NCBI RefSeq assembly: GCF_003049645.1
Contig: NZ_PYWK01000008.1
Coordinates: forward strand, 1-51,883
DNA length: 51,883 nucleotides
Source: Metasolibacillus fluoroglycofenilyticus
Lineage (GTDB): Bacteria > Bacillota > Bacilli > Bacillales_A > Planococcaceae
Direction of reading: 5' to 3'
The notes below the pieces were generated by a model. It had not been told where the DNA came from, did not search any database, and saw only the letters and a list, made by a program, of their open reading frames with translations. Shown here in pieces: positions 1-6,976 of the stretch. Each line of letters begins with the position of its first letter. Position 1 is the stretch's first letter. The translations under genes were made by a program, and so were the position numbers.

Positions 1-152
1 GTCGCTTCGCTTTCGATACATTAAAACATTTGCTGGCATCTTCATTCGATGTCCAAAATTGTGTTTCATCTATTCAATGAAACTTTATTCATTCACGTCT
101 TGCTTGTTCAGTTTTCAAGGTTCATGTCATTTGCAGTTATCAATAAGCGACT
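1..152 (-). other. rRNA operon leader (5' of a 16S gene beyond the left edge)
   Basis: On the minus strand this stretch contains ACCTTGAAAACTGAACA, the sequence that typically precedes 16S genes in Bacillales, downstream of two promoter-like elements. No 16S sequence itself is inside the window. Position after recR-yaaL-bofA matches rrnA of B. subtilis, so the next operon should start just left of base 1. Confidence 0.75.
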
Positions 153-158
153 TTTAAT

Positions 159-238
159 AGTTTAACACTATTATCTGTCGGCGTCAATATTAAAACAGCA
201 ACTTTTATAATATATCATATCCTTAATACGTTAGTCAA
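159..238 (-). promoter_or_regulatory. tandem rrn promoters P1 and P2
   Basis: P2 has -35 TTGACG (182-187), a 17-bp spacer and -10 TAAACT (159-164). P1 lies upstream with -35 TTGACT (233-238) and -10 TATATT (209-214), spacer 18. Two SigA-type promoters about 50 bp apart ahead of an rRNA leader is the standard arrangement of Bacillus rRNA operons. The boxes are read directly from sequence; activity is inferred. Confidence 0.7.
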
Positions 239-318
239 TAATTTATTTTATTATTAATTTATTTTCCTAACGACTTTATCTATATTAGCATCATCATTCA
301 TTTTATGCAATACCTTTA

Positions 319-588
319 TTAAAAATTTAATAAAAAAGTTGTGAATGCTACGCATAACACGCCAGGTATTCCTAAAAACGTTATTGTTGCTATTGAAAAA
401 ATATTGATTGGCAGTATAATGCCTTGCATTGATAGCAATAAATGCGCTCCAAATAAAATCATAACTGCAAACGCTAACTTAAACCAAATCAATGCTAGCT
501 TTTCAAATATTACGTTCCAATTTAACTTACTTCCTATAAATATAACAATAAATAAAATTAGACCAATGCCAAGTGCTTTATAAATAAT
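319..588 (-). CDS. bofA: BofA-like inhibitor of pro-sigma-K processing
   Basis: Small integral membrane protein of about 89 aa. In sporulation BofA holds the SpoIVFB protease inactive in the outer forespore membrane until the SpoIVB signal arrives. Visible here are two hydrophobic segments (about residues 5-20 and 33-58) and the family's C-terminal FLGIPGV motif followed by a hydrophobic tail. It follows yaaL and precedes an rrn leader, exactly as in B. subtilis. The start is odd: downstream of the in-frame TAG there is no ATG, GTG or TTG. The best initiation site is ATT at 588, six bases after GAGGAG (595-600), with ATT at 585 as alternative. The length from there matches the family (87 aa in B. 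subtilis). A sequencing error at GTT (589-591) instead of GTG would also explain it. Confidence 0.8.
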   Translation of the reverse strand: MIYKALGIGLILFIVIFIGSKLNWNVIFEKLALIWFKLAFAVMILFGAHLLLSMQGIILPINIFSIATITFLGIPGVLCVAFTTFLLNF

Positions 589-875
589 AACCCGCTCCTC
601 GAAAATGTATTCAACAGAACATATGCAAGGACAGTACTAATTATTTCTTCTTTCAGCAAGCTGAATATTTAGATATGCAATCAGAAAAGCTACTACTACA
701 ATTTTGATTTTCCGAGATGACTAGGTAAAGGTAAATCCTCACGCTCAAGCAGCTAGCCTATTAATCAATTACGCATCGGCATAATCCCTTAATTGAGGTT
801 TCCTTCTATCATATTTATCGCTCCAAACTGAATTGGAGCTGCTGAAGAAAATCCCCACTCCAACAGCTCCAAACT
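589..875. other. gap between yaaL and bofA with overlapping inverted repeats
   Basis: No gene is seen. On the minus strand, directly after the yaaL stop, TTGGAGCTG can pair with CAGCTCCAA, or GCTCCAA with TTGGAGC (positions 821-870). These are mutually exclusive hairpins that share one arm. Neither has a clear T-run, so terminator function is doubtful. Confidence 0.4.
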
Positions 876-1091
876 TCATTTTATATTTACTTGGCGAATT
901 CTTGCTTCTTTAAATAAGAAGAAATGAATACTCTCAGCAGCTTTTCTTTGTGCTTCAACATCTAAATTGTAATCATCTGATAAATCTTCAATTACTTTAG
1001 CGTTATGCCAGTCTTCTTTTGTTTCTTTTATTAGATATACTAATTTTTCGTCGAATTCTTTTTTTAATTTTCCTTTTCGTGAAAAGAACAT
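876..1091 (-). CDS. yaaL: YaaL family protein (DUF2508)
   Basis: Short, highly charged 71-aa soluble protein, about the size of B. subtilis YaaL, of unknown function. No membrane segment, cysteine pair or catalytic motif is visible. It is predicted helical throughout, with a lysine-rich start and the aromatic stretch IHFFLFKEARIRQ near the C-terminus. It starts 12 bases after the recR stop and precedes bofA, the conserved recR-yaaL-bofA order, so the assignment rests mainly on synteny plus resemblance. Probably co-transcribed with dnaX-ebfC-recR. A weak AAGGTGTG ribosome site precedes the ATG. Confidence 0.85.
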   Translation of the reverse strand: MFFSRKGKLKKEFDEKLVYLIKETKEDWHNAKVIEDLSDDYNLDVEAQRKAAESIHFFLFKEARIRQVNIK

Positions 1092-1103
1092 GTGTCACAC
1101 ACC

Positions 1104-1700
1104 TTATAACTCACGTCTACCTTCTAATGCTTTCGATAGAGTAACTTCATCGGCATACTCTAAGTCGCCACCTACCGGCAAGCCGTGTGCAATTCTTGTT
1201 GTTCGAATACCTGATGGCTTAACAAGACGAGAAATATACATCGCCGTTGCTTCCCCTTCAATTGTAGGGTTTGTTGCTAAAATAAGCTCTTGCACTCGCT
1301 CATCATGAAGTCGTGTCAATAACGATGCAATATTAATATCCTCTGGTCCCACTCCTTCAATAGGCGAGATTGCTCCGTGTAATACATGATACATCCCGTT
1401 GTAATCACGCATTTTTTCCATTGCAATTACATCTTTCGGATCTTGTACTACACAAATCATTGAAACGTCTCGCTGCTTATCGGAGCAAATATGACACGGG
1501 TCAATATCGGTTATATGACCACATTGCGAGCAGTACATTAAATTACGCTTTGCATCAACTAGCGCCTTTGCAAATGATAAAACGGTATCTTCTTTCATCG
1601 TTAGCACGAAAAATGCCAGACGGGCCGCAGTTTTCGGTCCAATGCCTGGCAGTTTCATAAAGCTATCAATAAGCTTTGAAATTGGTTCAGGATAATGCAT
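1104..1700 (-). CDS. recR: recombination mediator RecR
   Basis: RecR works with RecO (and RecF) to load RecA on SSB-coated single-stranded DNA at gaps and breaks. The 198 aa are the normal length. In order: a helix-hairpin-helix with [14 protein letters not shown] (about residues 17-30), a C4 zinc finger with C57, C60, C69 and C72, then a Toprim domain beginning near [14 protein letters not shown] and containing [12 protein letters not shown]. It lies 10 bases downstream of ebfC in the conserved dnaX-ebfC-recR repair and replication operon. ATG is preceded by AGGAGGT with good spacing. All key residues are intact. Confidence 0.97.
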   Translation of the reverse strand: MHYPEPISKLIDSFMKLPGIGPKTAARLAFFVLTMKEDTVLSFAKALVDAKRNLMYCSQCGHITDIDPCHICSDKQRDVSMICVVQDPKDVIAMEKMRDYNGMYHVLHGAISPIEGVGPEDINIASLLTRLHDERVQELILATNPTIEGEATAMYISRLVKPSGIRTTRIAHGLPVGGDLEYADEVTLSKALEGRREL

Positions 1701-1710
1701 GTTGTACCTC

Positions 1711-2025
1711 CTAGAATGGAAGGTTTAAGCCTTGTGTGAATTTGCCCATTGTTGAATTTGTAGTCTCTTCTACTTTTTTCAATGCATCGTTTGTTGCAAC
1801 AACGATTAAGTCTTGTAGCATTTCAATATCTTCTGGGTCTACTACTGACTCATCCAAATTCACTTCAAGAATTTCACGTTGGCCATTAACGATTACTTTC
1901 ACTACGCCGCCACCTGCAGAGCCTTCAAATTGCTGCGCATTTAAAGCCTCTTGTGCCTCCATCATTTCTTTTTGCATTTTTTGCATTTTTTTCATCATGC
2001 CTTGCATATTACCCATTCCACGCAT
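1711..2025 (-). CDS. ebfC: nucleoid-associated protein of the YbaB/EbfC family
   Basis: A 104-aa DNA-binding protein (YaaK in B. subtilis) that forms dimers shaped like tweezers and coats the nucleoid. The N-terminus is methionine- and glutamine-rich ([21 protein letters not shown]), predicted helical. The central family signature [15 protein letters not shown] is at about residues 36-50, followed by [20 protein letters not shown]. It sits between dnaX and recR, 27 bases after the dnaX stop, preceded by an AGGAGG ribosome site. Its length matches the family. Confidence 0.95.
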   Translation of the reverse strand: MRGMGNMQGMMKKMQKMQKEMMEAQEALNAQQFEGSAGGGVVKVIVNGQREILEVNLDESVVDPEDIEMLQDLIVVATNDALKKVEETTNSTMGKFTQGLNLPF

Positions 2026-2052
2026 AATTAAATTCCTCCTAAATTGAATAAA

Positions 2053-3777
2053 TTATTCTTCAATAACTTCAACAAAATCTTTGCCGAATAAAGCTTCAGC
2101 TTCCACTACAAGTGGGTCCTGCGACGCGATTGGCTGTGCGTCGTCAATAAATGGCTGCGCCGTCTCCTGAACCTGCTCACTTTTTTTAGCGTGTAGACCG
2201 TTATCGCGAATAAAGTTCTCTCGCAATTCAAGCCAAGAGCTTTCTGGAATGCACAGCATCTCATACATCGTACCGATTTGAGCCGCCAATGTTTGTATAA
2301 ACATTGTTAATAAAGAGCGATTTTCAGCTACCATTTGACAATGTATATCATACTTGAATTTTAACACAAAAGCACTAGAAGATGCTGCAACAGGCTCTGC
2401 CTCCGCTAAAAGTGCCGCTTGTGATTTTTGCATTTGATTTAAGCTTTGTGCCCAAGCTGATTTTATTTTTTGAATATCTTCCTTCGTAGCATCTTTTAAC
2501 ACTTCTTGAATACGCCCTGTCTGCGGCTTAAACCCATTTGGCGTTTTTGCCCTTTGTCGCGGCGCTTGCTTTTCCTGTTGTTGCATAGTTGTGCCATTCG
2601 CTAATTGCTCTGTTAGCTGCTGAACAAGCTGCTCTAGCATTGCAACTTTTTCTTCTAGCGCTGGGTTTACGCCCACTGCTGCTGTGGGACTCGCTGTAAA
2701 TTGCGTTATTTTTAACAAAGCTGTTTCCAAATAGATTTTCGTGTGATGAGAAAATCTCATTTCTTGCTGTGTTTGCGCTAATGTGTCGATAAAACTATAC
2801 AGCGTGTCTGCCGAAAATTGCTCCGCTAATTGAACAAATTTCTCTTCCATTGTCACAAGCTCCAGTAGCTCACTTAAATCGCCAGTAGTTTGTAGCAATA
2901 ATAAATCTCGGAAAAATGTAATTAGGTCCTCTGTTAAACGTAATGGCTCTTTGCCATCAGCAACTAACTGCTCTAATAATGAGAGTACTTGCGCGACATC
3001 TTTTTGCCCAATGGCAATTGTTAGGTCATAAAATACATCTTGACTAACTGAGCCCGTTACAAAAAGCGCATCCTCCATTGTTAATATGTCTTTACTAAAG
3101 GATACCACTTGGTCTAGCAAGCTAAGTGCATCACGCATTCCCCCTGCTGCCGCTTGTGTAATTACCTTTAATGCCTGTTCTTCAAACGGTAGATCAATAT
3201 CTTCTAAAACAACTTTCATACGCTCTAAAATATCAGTGGAAGAAAGGCGCTTAAAATCGAAGCGTTGACAGCGAGAAATTATCGTCGCTGGCAGCTTATG
3301 TGGCTCTGTCGTTGCCAAAACGAATACAACATGCGCTGGAGGCTCCTCTAATGTTTTCAATAGTGCATTAAAAGCACTTGTTGATAGCATATGTACCTCG
3401 TCAATAATATAAACTTTGAAGCGCGCATTTGCTGGTGTGAAGTGGACTTTTTCAATAATATCACGCATTTCTTCTACACGAGAGTTAGAGGCTGCGTCAA
3501 ATTCAATGATATCTGGATGTGAACCCTCCGTAATACTTTTACATGTAGCACATTCATTACAAGGCTCACTTGTCGGGGCATGCTCACAGTTTAATGTTTT
3601 CGCAAAAATTTTCGCCGTACTTGTTTTTCCAGTACCACGCGGACCAGAGAAGAGATAGGCATGCGTTGTTTTATTTGCCAGGAGGGCATTTTGCAGCGTT
3701 CTTTTTACATGTACTTGCCCTGACATATCCCGAAAAGATTGAGGGCGATAGACACGATAAAATGCTTGATACGTCAA
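2053..3777 (-). CDS. dnaX: DNA polymerase III subunits gamma/tau
   Basis: Clamp-loader ATPase that loads the sliding clamp and, as tau, links polymerase, loader and helicase. 574 aa, close to B. subtilis DnaX. Walker A GPRGTGKTS lies at about 45-53. The zinc module has C64, C73, C76 and C79, Walker B/sensor is VYIIDEVHMLS (about 122-132), and SRCQRF carries the arginine finger. After about residue 370 comes a Gln/Ala-rich linker and a C-terminal tau region. It heads the dnaX-ebfC-recR-yaaL-bofA run and follows the SRP RNA gene. I saw no need for a programmed frameshift; as in other Bacillus species a single full-length tau is expected. Confidence 0.97.
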   Translation of the reverse strand: MTYQAFYRVYRPQSFRDMSGQVHVKRTLQNALLANKTTHAYLFSGPRGTGKTSTAKIFAKTLNCEHAPTSEPCNECATCKSITEGSHPDIIEFDAASNSRVEEMRDIIEKVHFTPANARFKVYIIDEVHMLSTSAFNALLKTLEEPPAHVVFVLATTEPHKLPATIISRCQRFDFKRLSSTDILERMKVVLEDIDLPFEEQALKVITQAAAGGMRDALSLLDQVVSFSKDILTMEDALFVTGSVSQDVFYDLTIAIGQKDVAQVLSLLEQLVADGKEPLRLTEDLITFFRDLLLLQTTGDLSELLELVTMEEKFVQLAEQFSADTLYSFIDTLAQTQQEMRFSHHTKIYLETALLKITQFTASPTAAVGVNPALEEKVAMLEQLVQQLTEQLANGTTMQQQEKQAPRQRAKTPNGFKPQTGRIQEVLKDATKEDIQKIKSAWAQSLNQMQKSQAALLAEAEPVAASSSAFVLKFKYDIHCQMVAENRSLLTMFIQTLAAQIGTMYEMLCIPESSWLELRENFIRDNGLHAKKSEQVQETAQPFIDDAQPIASQDPLVVEAEALFGKDFVEVIEE

Positions 3778-3841
3778 CGGTTTCCTCTCCTTTGCTTGAA
3801 TTCACTAGCTATAGTATAGCATTAATTGTGCGATTTTTTCT

Positions 3842-3881
3842 TTAAAAAAAGCGCATCCATCATAGTAGATGAATGCGCTAT
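3842..3881 (-). terminator. intrinsic terminator of the SRP RNA gene
   Basis: Minus strand GCGCATTCAT pairs with ATGGATGCGC around an 8-base loop, followed by a run of seven T. It lies just after the 3' end of the SRP RNA and before dnaX. Confidence 0.85.
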
Positions 3882-3895
3882 TACCTGCAATTTAA

Positions 3896-4168
3896 AGCCG
3901 TGCACCTTCCTTCGACAGCCGCACATAAGCGTTACTCTTGTCGACAGCTCAGGTTAGGCTACCCCGCGGCACATGAGTGAAACCACTTAATGCTGCTTCC
4001 TTCCGGACCTGACATAGTTCATGGGTACCCATTGCGCAGGACCCAACCGTCAACACTACGTGCAAAAGGCAGACCAAACAATACGGACAGCCTCAGAAAA
4101 GGAATTCAATCTTGCTAGAGCGGATTGCAAGTTACAGGGCACCGCTACCTCCCCATCTAGCACGGCAT
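3896..4168 (-). ncRNA. ffs: signal recognition particle RNA, large Bacillus type (scRNA)
   Basis: About 272 nt. The conserved apical domain (helix 8) reads TCAGGTCCGGAAGGAAGCAGCATTAA with the GGAA tetraloop and asymmetric loop; GGGTCCTGCGCAA is also present. The 5' end TGCCGTGCTAG pairs with the 3' end GGTGCACGGC, closing the Alu domain as in B. subtilis scRNA. This RNA scaffolds Ffh for membrane targeting of nascent proteins. It lies directly upstream of dnaX as in Bacillus. Ends are estimated from the closing stem and the promoter. Confidence 0.95.
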
Positions 4169-4173
4169 TTATA

Positions 4174-4202
4174 AGTATACTCATATGCCACAAAAAAAGC
4201 AA
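4174..4202 (-). promoter_or_regulatory. SigA-type promoter of the SRP RNA gene
   Basis: -35 TTGCTT (4197-4202), 17-bp spacer, -10 TATACT (4174-4179). Transcription would start about 6-7 bases downstream, at the RNA 5' end. Confidence 0.75.
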
Positions 4203-4350
4203 TGAATTGTACATAGGAATTTATTGTTTATCTTGATTTAGCGATGTTCTTCTATTGCTATCAAGCAAGCAGGCGATTGTAACAGCAGATGTCTAAATCG
4301 AATCAAATAATTAGCCAAGGCCTGATTTCAATATTTTTCAGAAAAAGTGC

Positions 4351-4379
4351 TTGACCAACATTTTAATACATGATATTCT
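4351..4379 (+). promoter_or_regulatory. promoter of tRNA-Ser
   Basis: -35 TTGACC (4351-4356), exactly 17 bp, -10 TATTCT (4374-4379), 26 bases before the mature tRNA 5' end. Confidence 0.7.
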
Positions 4380-4405
4380 AATTCTTGTCGATAAGACATC
4401 TATAC

Positions 4406-4498
4406 GGAGGAATACCCAAGTCCGGCTGAAGGGATCGGTCTTGAAAACCGACAGGCGGGTTAAACCGCGCGGGGGTTCGAATCCCTCTTCCTCCGCCA
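4406..4498 (+). tRNA. tRNA-Ser(UGA)
   Basis: 93-nt class II tRNA. The acceptor stem GGAGGAA pairs with TTCCTCC. The anticodon loop CTTGAAA has TGA at 4442-4444, a long variable arm follows, the T-arm is GGGGGTTCGAATCCC, and CCA is encoded. In B. subtilis a serine tRNA sits between serS and dck in this same block. Here it is on the strand opposite to most of its neighbours, a sign of local rearrangement. Confidence 0.97.
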
Positions 4499-4513
4499 TA
4501 TTTTTCAAATGAC

Positions 4514-4541
4514 AACCGCTACTGATGTAGCGGTTTTTTTA
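4514..4541 (+). terminator. terminator of tRNA-Ser
   Basis: AACCGCTAC pairs with GTAGCGGTT around TGAT, followed by a T-run, 16 bases after the tRNA. Confidence 0.9.
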
Positions 4542-4644
4542 ATATAGAGTTAAGTATTTTAAATGCAAAAAAATCTGCTAAAGCCCATGTTTCGCCTGTT
4601 TCAAAGAGGAGGGTTCTCTCTTTTACGAGTTATAGCTTTGACAA

Positions 4645-4696
4645 AGCATCAACAAAAGCGTATAACAAGCAGGCAACTACACCGCTTGTTATACGC
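4645..4696 (-). terminator. terminator of the sigV-rsiV-like operon
   Basis: Perfect 13-bp stem GCGTATAACAAGC / GCTTGTTATACGC (4658-4696), with TTTTGTTG after it on the minus strand, just beyond the RsiV-like stop codon. Confidence 0.8.
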
Positions 4697-4701
4697 CCCA
4701 T

Positions 4702-5580
4702 TTATTTAATATACTCGTTGCTTACAAGTGAATCTTGCACTATCTCTGTTGGGATTTCAAACTCTACTATTCCCATATAACCTGGTGCAACCTCATATTT
4801 ATCAAAAACGATTACAAGCTTACCCTGTTCCGAAATATAGAAATTTTGGTCTGCCTTAATTGTTGTAAAGAGCTCGACTAAGCTTTCATCCTCAAGACCT
4901 GCATCGCTTACCCAATACATTTTATCTTGATTTGTTGCTATCATCTCTTCGCGCATTTTATCAGCAATATAGGCGCTAACTTTTTCTACATAAGCATTGT
5001 CTTTAAATAAACTTGGTAAAGTGATGACTATTTCCTTTTGCTTATCAATTGTATCGTATTTCATAACAGTTGACGAAGAACCGACTGTTTCAACAACATA
5101 GCGACCTATTGATAAAATTTGGCTTGTATCTGTTGCAATAACATAGCTACTATCTAAACCTAGATAGCCACCTTCGTTTTTATTCATCCAATCTACATCA
5201 TCTTTAAATTTCTCAAACAACTCTTTGCCTTCTGTCGCATATTTTTTATTTAGCGCCACAATCTCTTCTGATTTCCCGTTAATTTTTGGCACATCTATAT
5301 TGGCAGAATACGTATCTTGTTCAATCTCATAGCTCACAAATGTCAATACACTTACTACATCACCGAGAATTGGCACATTTACTAAACTTTTGGCCATTGC
5401 AGGATTAATATTTAAACCAGCAGTAAAGAGCGCCGTCGCTGCAACCGCACCTAAAACCCATTTAGGCGCACGCTTTTTTGGTCGCTGCTTCAAGCTTGCC
5501 TCTACTATTGAATCAAGACTTTTCGGTATCGGTACATTTTTATACTGTTGCTCTAACTTTTTCAAACGCTCATCCATCAT
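4702..5580 (-). CDS. rsiV: RsiV-like anti-sigma factor, membrane anchored
   Basis: 292 aa, probably holding the adjacent ECF sigma factor inactive at the membrane. The N-terminal ~38 residues form a cytoplasmic sigma-binding part. One transmembrane segment (about 41-62, WVLGAVAATALFTAGLNINP) follows, then an extracellular part resembling the DUF4163/DUF3298 fold of RsiV (for example YVVETVGSSSTVMKYDTI and the C-terminal VIVFDKYEVAPGYMGIVEFEIP). In B. subtilis RsiV binds lysozyme and is then cleaved by signal peptidase and RasP. The start codon abuts the sigma gene stop (shared position 5580), implying translational coupling. The signal sensed here is inferred. Confidence 0.82.
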   Translation of the reverse strand: MMDERLKKLEQQYKNVPIPKSLDSIVEASLKQRPKKRAPKWVLGAVAATALFTAGLNINPAMAKSLVNVPILGDVVSVLTFVSYEIEQDTYSANIDVPKINGKSEEIVALNKKYATEGKELFEKFKDDVDWMNKNEGGYLGLDSSYVIATDTSQILSIGRYVVETVGSSSTVMKYDTIDKQKEIVITLPSLFKDNAYVEKVSAYIADKMREEMIATNQDKMYWVSDAGLEDESLVELFTTIKADQNFYISEQGKLVIVFDKYEVAPGYMGIVEFEIPTEIVQDSLVSNEYIK

Positions 5581-6077
5581 TAAAAACCTTCTTCCTCTTG
5601 TAATTGTATCTTTAACAACTTTAACGCTTTGTACAATCTAGATTTTATTGTGCTAATATTTGTATCTAATACACGCGCAACATCTTCAATTTTTAAATCC
5701 TCAAAATAACGCAAGATAACTACCTCTCGATAAATAGTTGGTAAACTATCAAGAGCCACCTCCAAATCCGTATTCTCATACGAATCAACCTGCTGTGGTG
5801 TTAATAGCGCGAGCTTATCATCTTCCATTATTTGTTGACGCTTATGTTTACGGAGGAAATCGATAGCTGTGCGCACAACGATTTTATAAAACCAACTCTT
5901 TATTTGCTCCTCATTTTGTAATGTATGAAGCGATTGTAACGCTTTTTGAATGCTGTCCTGTACAACATCCAGCGCATCCTGCTCATTTTTCGTATAACTA
6001 TAGGCAAGATAATAGAAACGCTCTTTGTTGTTTCGGATAAATGTTACTAAATTTTGTTCCGCGCGCGAATTACTCAT
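5580..6077 (-). CDS. sigV: ECF RNA polymerase sigma factor, SigV-like
   Basis: 165 aa, typical ECF length. Region 2 includes LAYSYTKNEQDALDVVQDSIQKAL (about residues 23-46). Region 4 is SLPTIYREVVILRYFEDLKIEDVARVLD, followed by the recognition helix TNISTIKSRLYKALKLLK. It is coupled to the RsiV-like gene downstream. A candidate self-recognised promoter lies 39 bases upstream. It would direct a cell-envelope stress response, probably against muramidases, by analogy with B. subtilis SigV; related ECF members such as SigW or SigX cannot be excluded from sequence alone. Confidence 0.88.
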   Translation of the reverse strand: MSNSRAEQNLVTFIRNNKERFYYLAYSYTKNEQDALDVVQDSIQKALQSLHTLQNEEQIKSWFYKIVVRTAIDFLRKHKRQQIMEDDKLALLTPQQVDSYENTDLEVALDSLPTIYREVVILRYFEDLKIEDVARVLDTNISTIKSRLYKALKLLKIQLQEEEGF

Positions 6078-6115
6078 TTCCGAAAGACTCCTTTGATTAA
6101 TGTATACAACTACTA

Positions 6116-6141
6116 GACGGATGAGTTTATGAAAAAGTTTA
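6116..6141 (-). promoter_or_regulatory. candidate ECF-type autoregulatory promoter
   Basis: Minus strand TAAAC (6137-6141), 17-bp spacer, CGTC (6116-6119), resembling the (G)AAAC...CGTC boxes used by extracytoplasmic-function sigma factors. It lies just upstream of the sigma gene. Confidence 0.5.
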
Positions 6142-6151
6142 AATTATTTTA

Positions 6152-6194
6152 GTGCCAGGCACACATACAATTTACACACAATTTAAAATTGTTT
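6152..6194. repeat. GTGCCAGGCAC repeat, copy 1
   Basis: AGTGCCAGGCACAC followed by TTACACACAATT. It shares the palindromic core and the CACAATT flank with copies at 9050-9094 and 13488-13520. It lies between the sigma factor gene and the LOG gene. Confidence 0.6.
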
Positions 6195-6198
6195 GCAA

Positions 6199-6222
6199 TA
6201 AAAAAAGCGAGGGTTACCTCGC
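6199..6222 (-). terminator. terminator overlapping the LOG gene stop codon
   Basis: GCGAGG-TAAC-CCTCGC then TTTTTTT on the minus strand. The TAA stop of the LOG gene forms the loop. Confidence 0.85.
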
Positions 6223-6747
6223 CAAAATGTCCACTATTTGCTGGGGTGATGTCGCTATATGTAGTAAACTACGTTGCTCTGCTCGTATAAAGCCTTCGTC
6301 TAGCATCTTTTCGAAATGCTGTGCGATTGCATCATAAAATCCATTGACATTATACAAAATAACAGGCTTGTCATGTAAACCGATTTGCGCCCAAGTAAAT
6401 ACTTCAAAGTATTCATCTAACGTGCCACAGCCCCCTGGTAATGCAATGAAGGCATCTGCTAATTCTACCATCTTTGCTTTACGCACATGCATAGACTCTA
6501 CAAAATGAATTTCAGTTAAGCTCGTATGGGCAATTTCACGTTGCTGTAAATGCGTAGGCATAATGCCGATTACTTTTCCGCCTCCGTGCAATGCAGCATC
6601 TGCAACCTGTCCCATTAAGCCAATATTTGAACCGCCATAGACAATGCCATGTCCCGCATTAGCTAATACTTCCCCTAACTGTGCCGCTGCTTCCTTATAA
6701 ATTGGGGATTTCCCCATTTGTGAACCACAATATACTGCAACATTCAT
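6214..6747 (-). CDS. LOG family protein (TIGR00730 type)
   Basis: 177 aa from the internal ATG at 6747, chosen because AAGGAAGGTG lies just upstream and the protein then begins MNVAVYCGS as in the family. A longer frame to 6852 has no ribosome site and adds an unrelated N-terminus. LOG proteins are Rossmann-fold nucleotide phosphoribohydrolases that release the base from (cytokinin-like) nucleoside 5'-monophosphates. Visible motifs are GGSNIGLMG (about 38-46) and the catalytic/phosphate loop PGGCGTLDE (about 104-112), preceded by the conserved MHVRKAKM. Resembles B. subtilis YvdD. Cellular role in this organism is unknown. Confidence 0.92.
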   Translation of the reverse strand: MNVAVYCGSQMGKSPIYKEAAAQLGEVLANAGHGIVYGGSNIGLMGQVADAALHGGGKVIGIMPTHLQQREIAHTSLTEIHFVESMHVRKAKMVELADAFIALPGGCGTLDEYFEVFTWAQIGLHDKPVILYNVNGFYDAIAQHFEKMLDEGFIRAEQRSLLHIATSPQQIVDILAR

Positions 6748-6860
6748 TAAAAATGCACCTTCCTTTTCTTCTATTATATTAATAGACAAGGAAGGTGCAT
6801 GACTAGTTGCAGCCGAAATATTTAACGAAATGATAACATTCCGATGTAACAAAACTTATT

Positions 6861-6962
6861 TTACATTGCTTCGCCGATGTCGCTATTATCTTGCGGGCTA
6901 ACCTCACCATAAAGTGGAACACTTACTAATAATAAAGCTAATACTAAAATCCATTTTTTCAT
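6861..6962 (-). CDS. candidate signalling pro-peptide of the NprR-like regulator (NprX/Phr type)
   Basis: 33 codons beginning 14 bases after the regulator's stop, same strand, with GGAG 11-14 bases upstream of the ATG. The product begins MKKWILVLALLLVSVPLYG, a short Sec-type signal peptide (two lysines, hydrophobic core, small residue before the likely cleavage site). It is followed by a polar tail EVSPQDNSDIGEAM. Phr and NprX peptides have just this build: export, extracellular trimming, re-import as a 5-10 residue pheromone. The tail's SDIG is faintly like NprX SKPDIVG. Function is inferred from build and position. Plain lipobox or transport roles are not suggested. Confidence 0.72.
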   Translation of the reverse strand: MKKWILVLALLLVSVPLYGEVSPQDNSDIGEAM

Positions 6963-6976
6963 TTTGCATAACTCCT

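Noticed and set aside
341..583. 80-aa plus-strand frame at the left end
   Set aside because: It is the antisense shadow of the bofA gene, which has the family motif FLGIPGV on the minus strand.
2053..3777. Programmed frameshift in dnaX giving a gamma form
   Set aside because: I did not see an A6G-type slippery run with a following hairpin in the middle of the gene; a single tau product is usual in Bacillus.
4021..4236. 71-aa plus-strand frame
   Set aside because: It lies across the SRP RNA on the opposite strand and has no ribosome site.
6214..6852. Longer 212-aa form of the LOG protein
   Set aside because: The extra 35 residues lack a ribosome site and do not belong to the family; AAGGAAGGTG supports the ATG at 6747.
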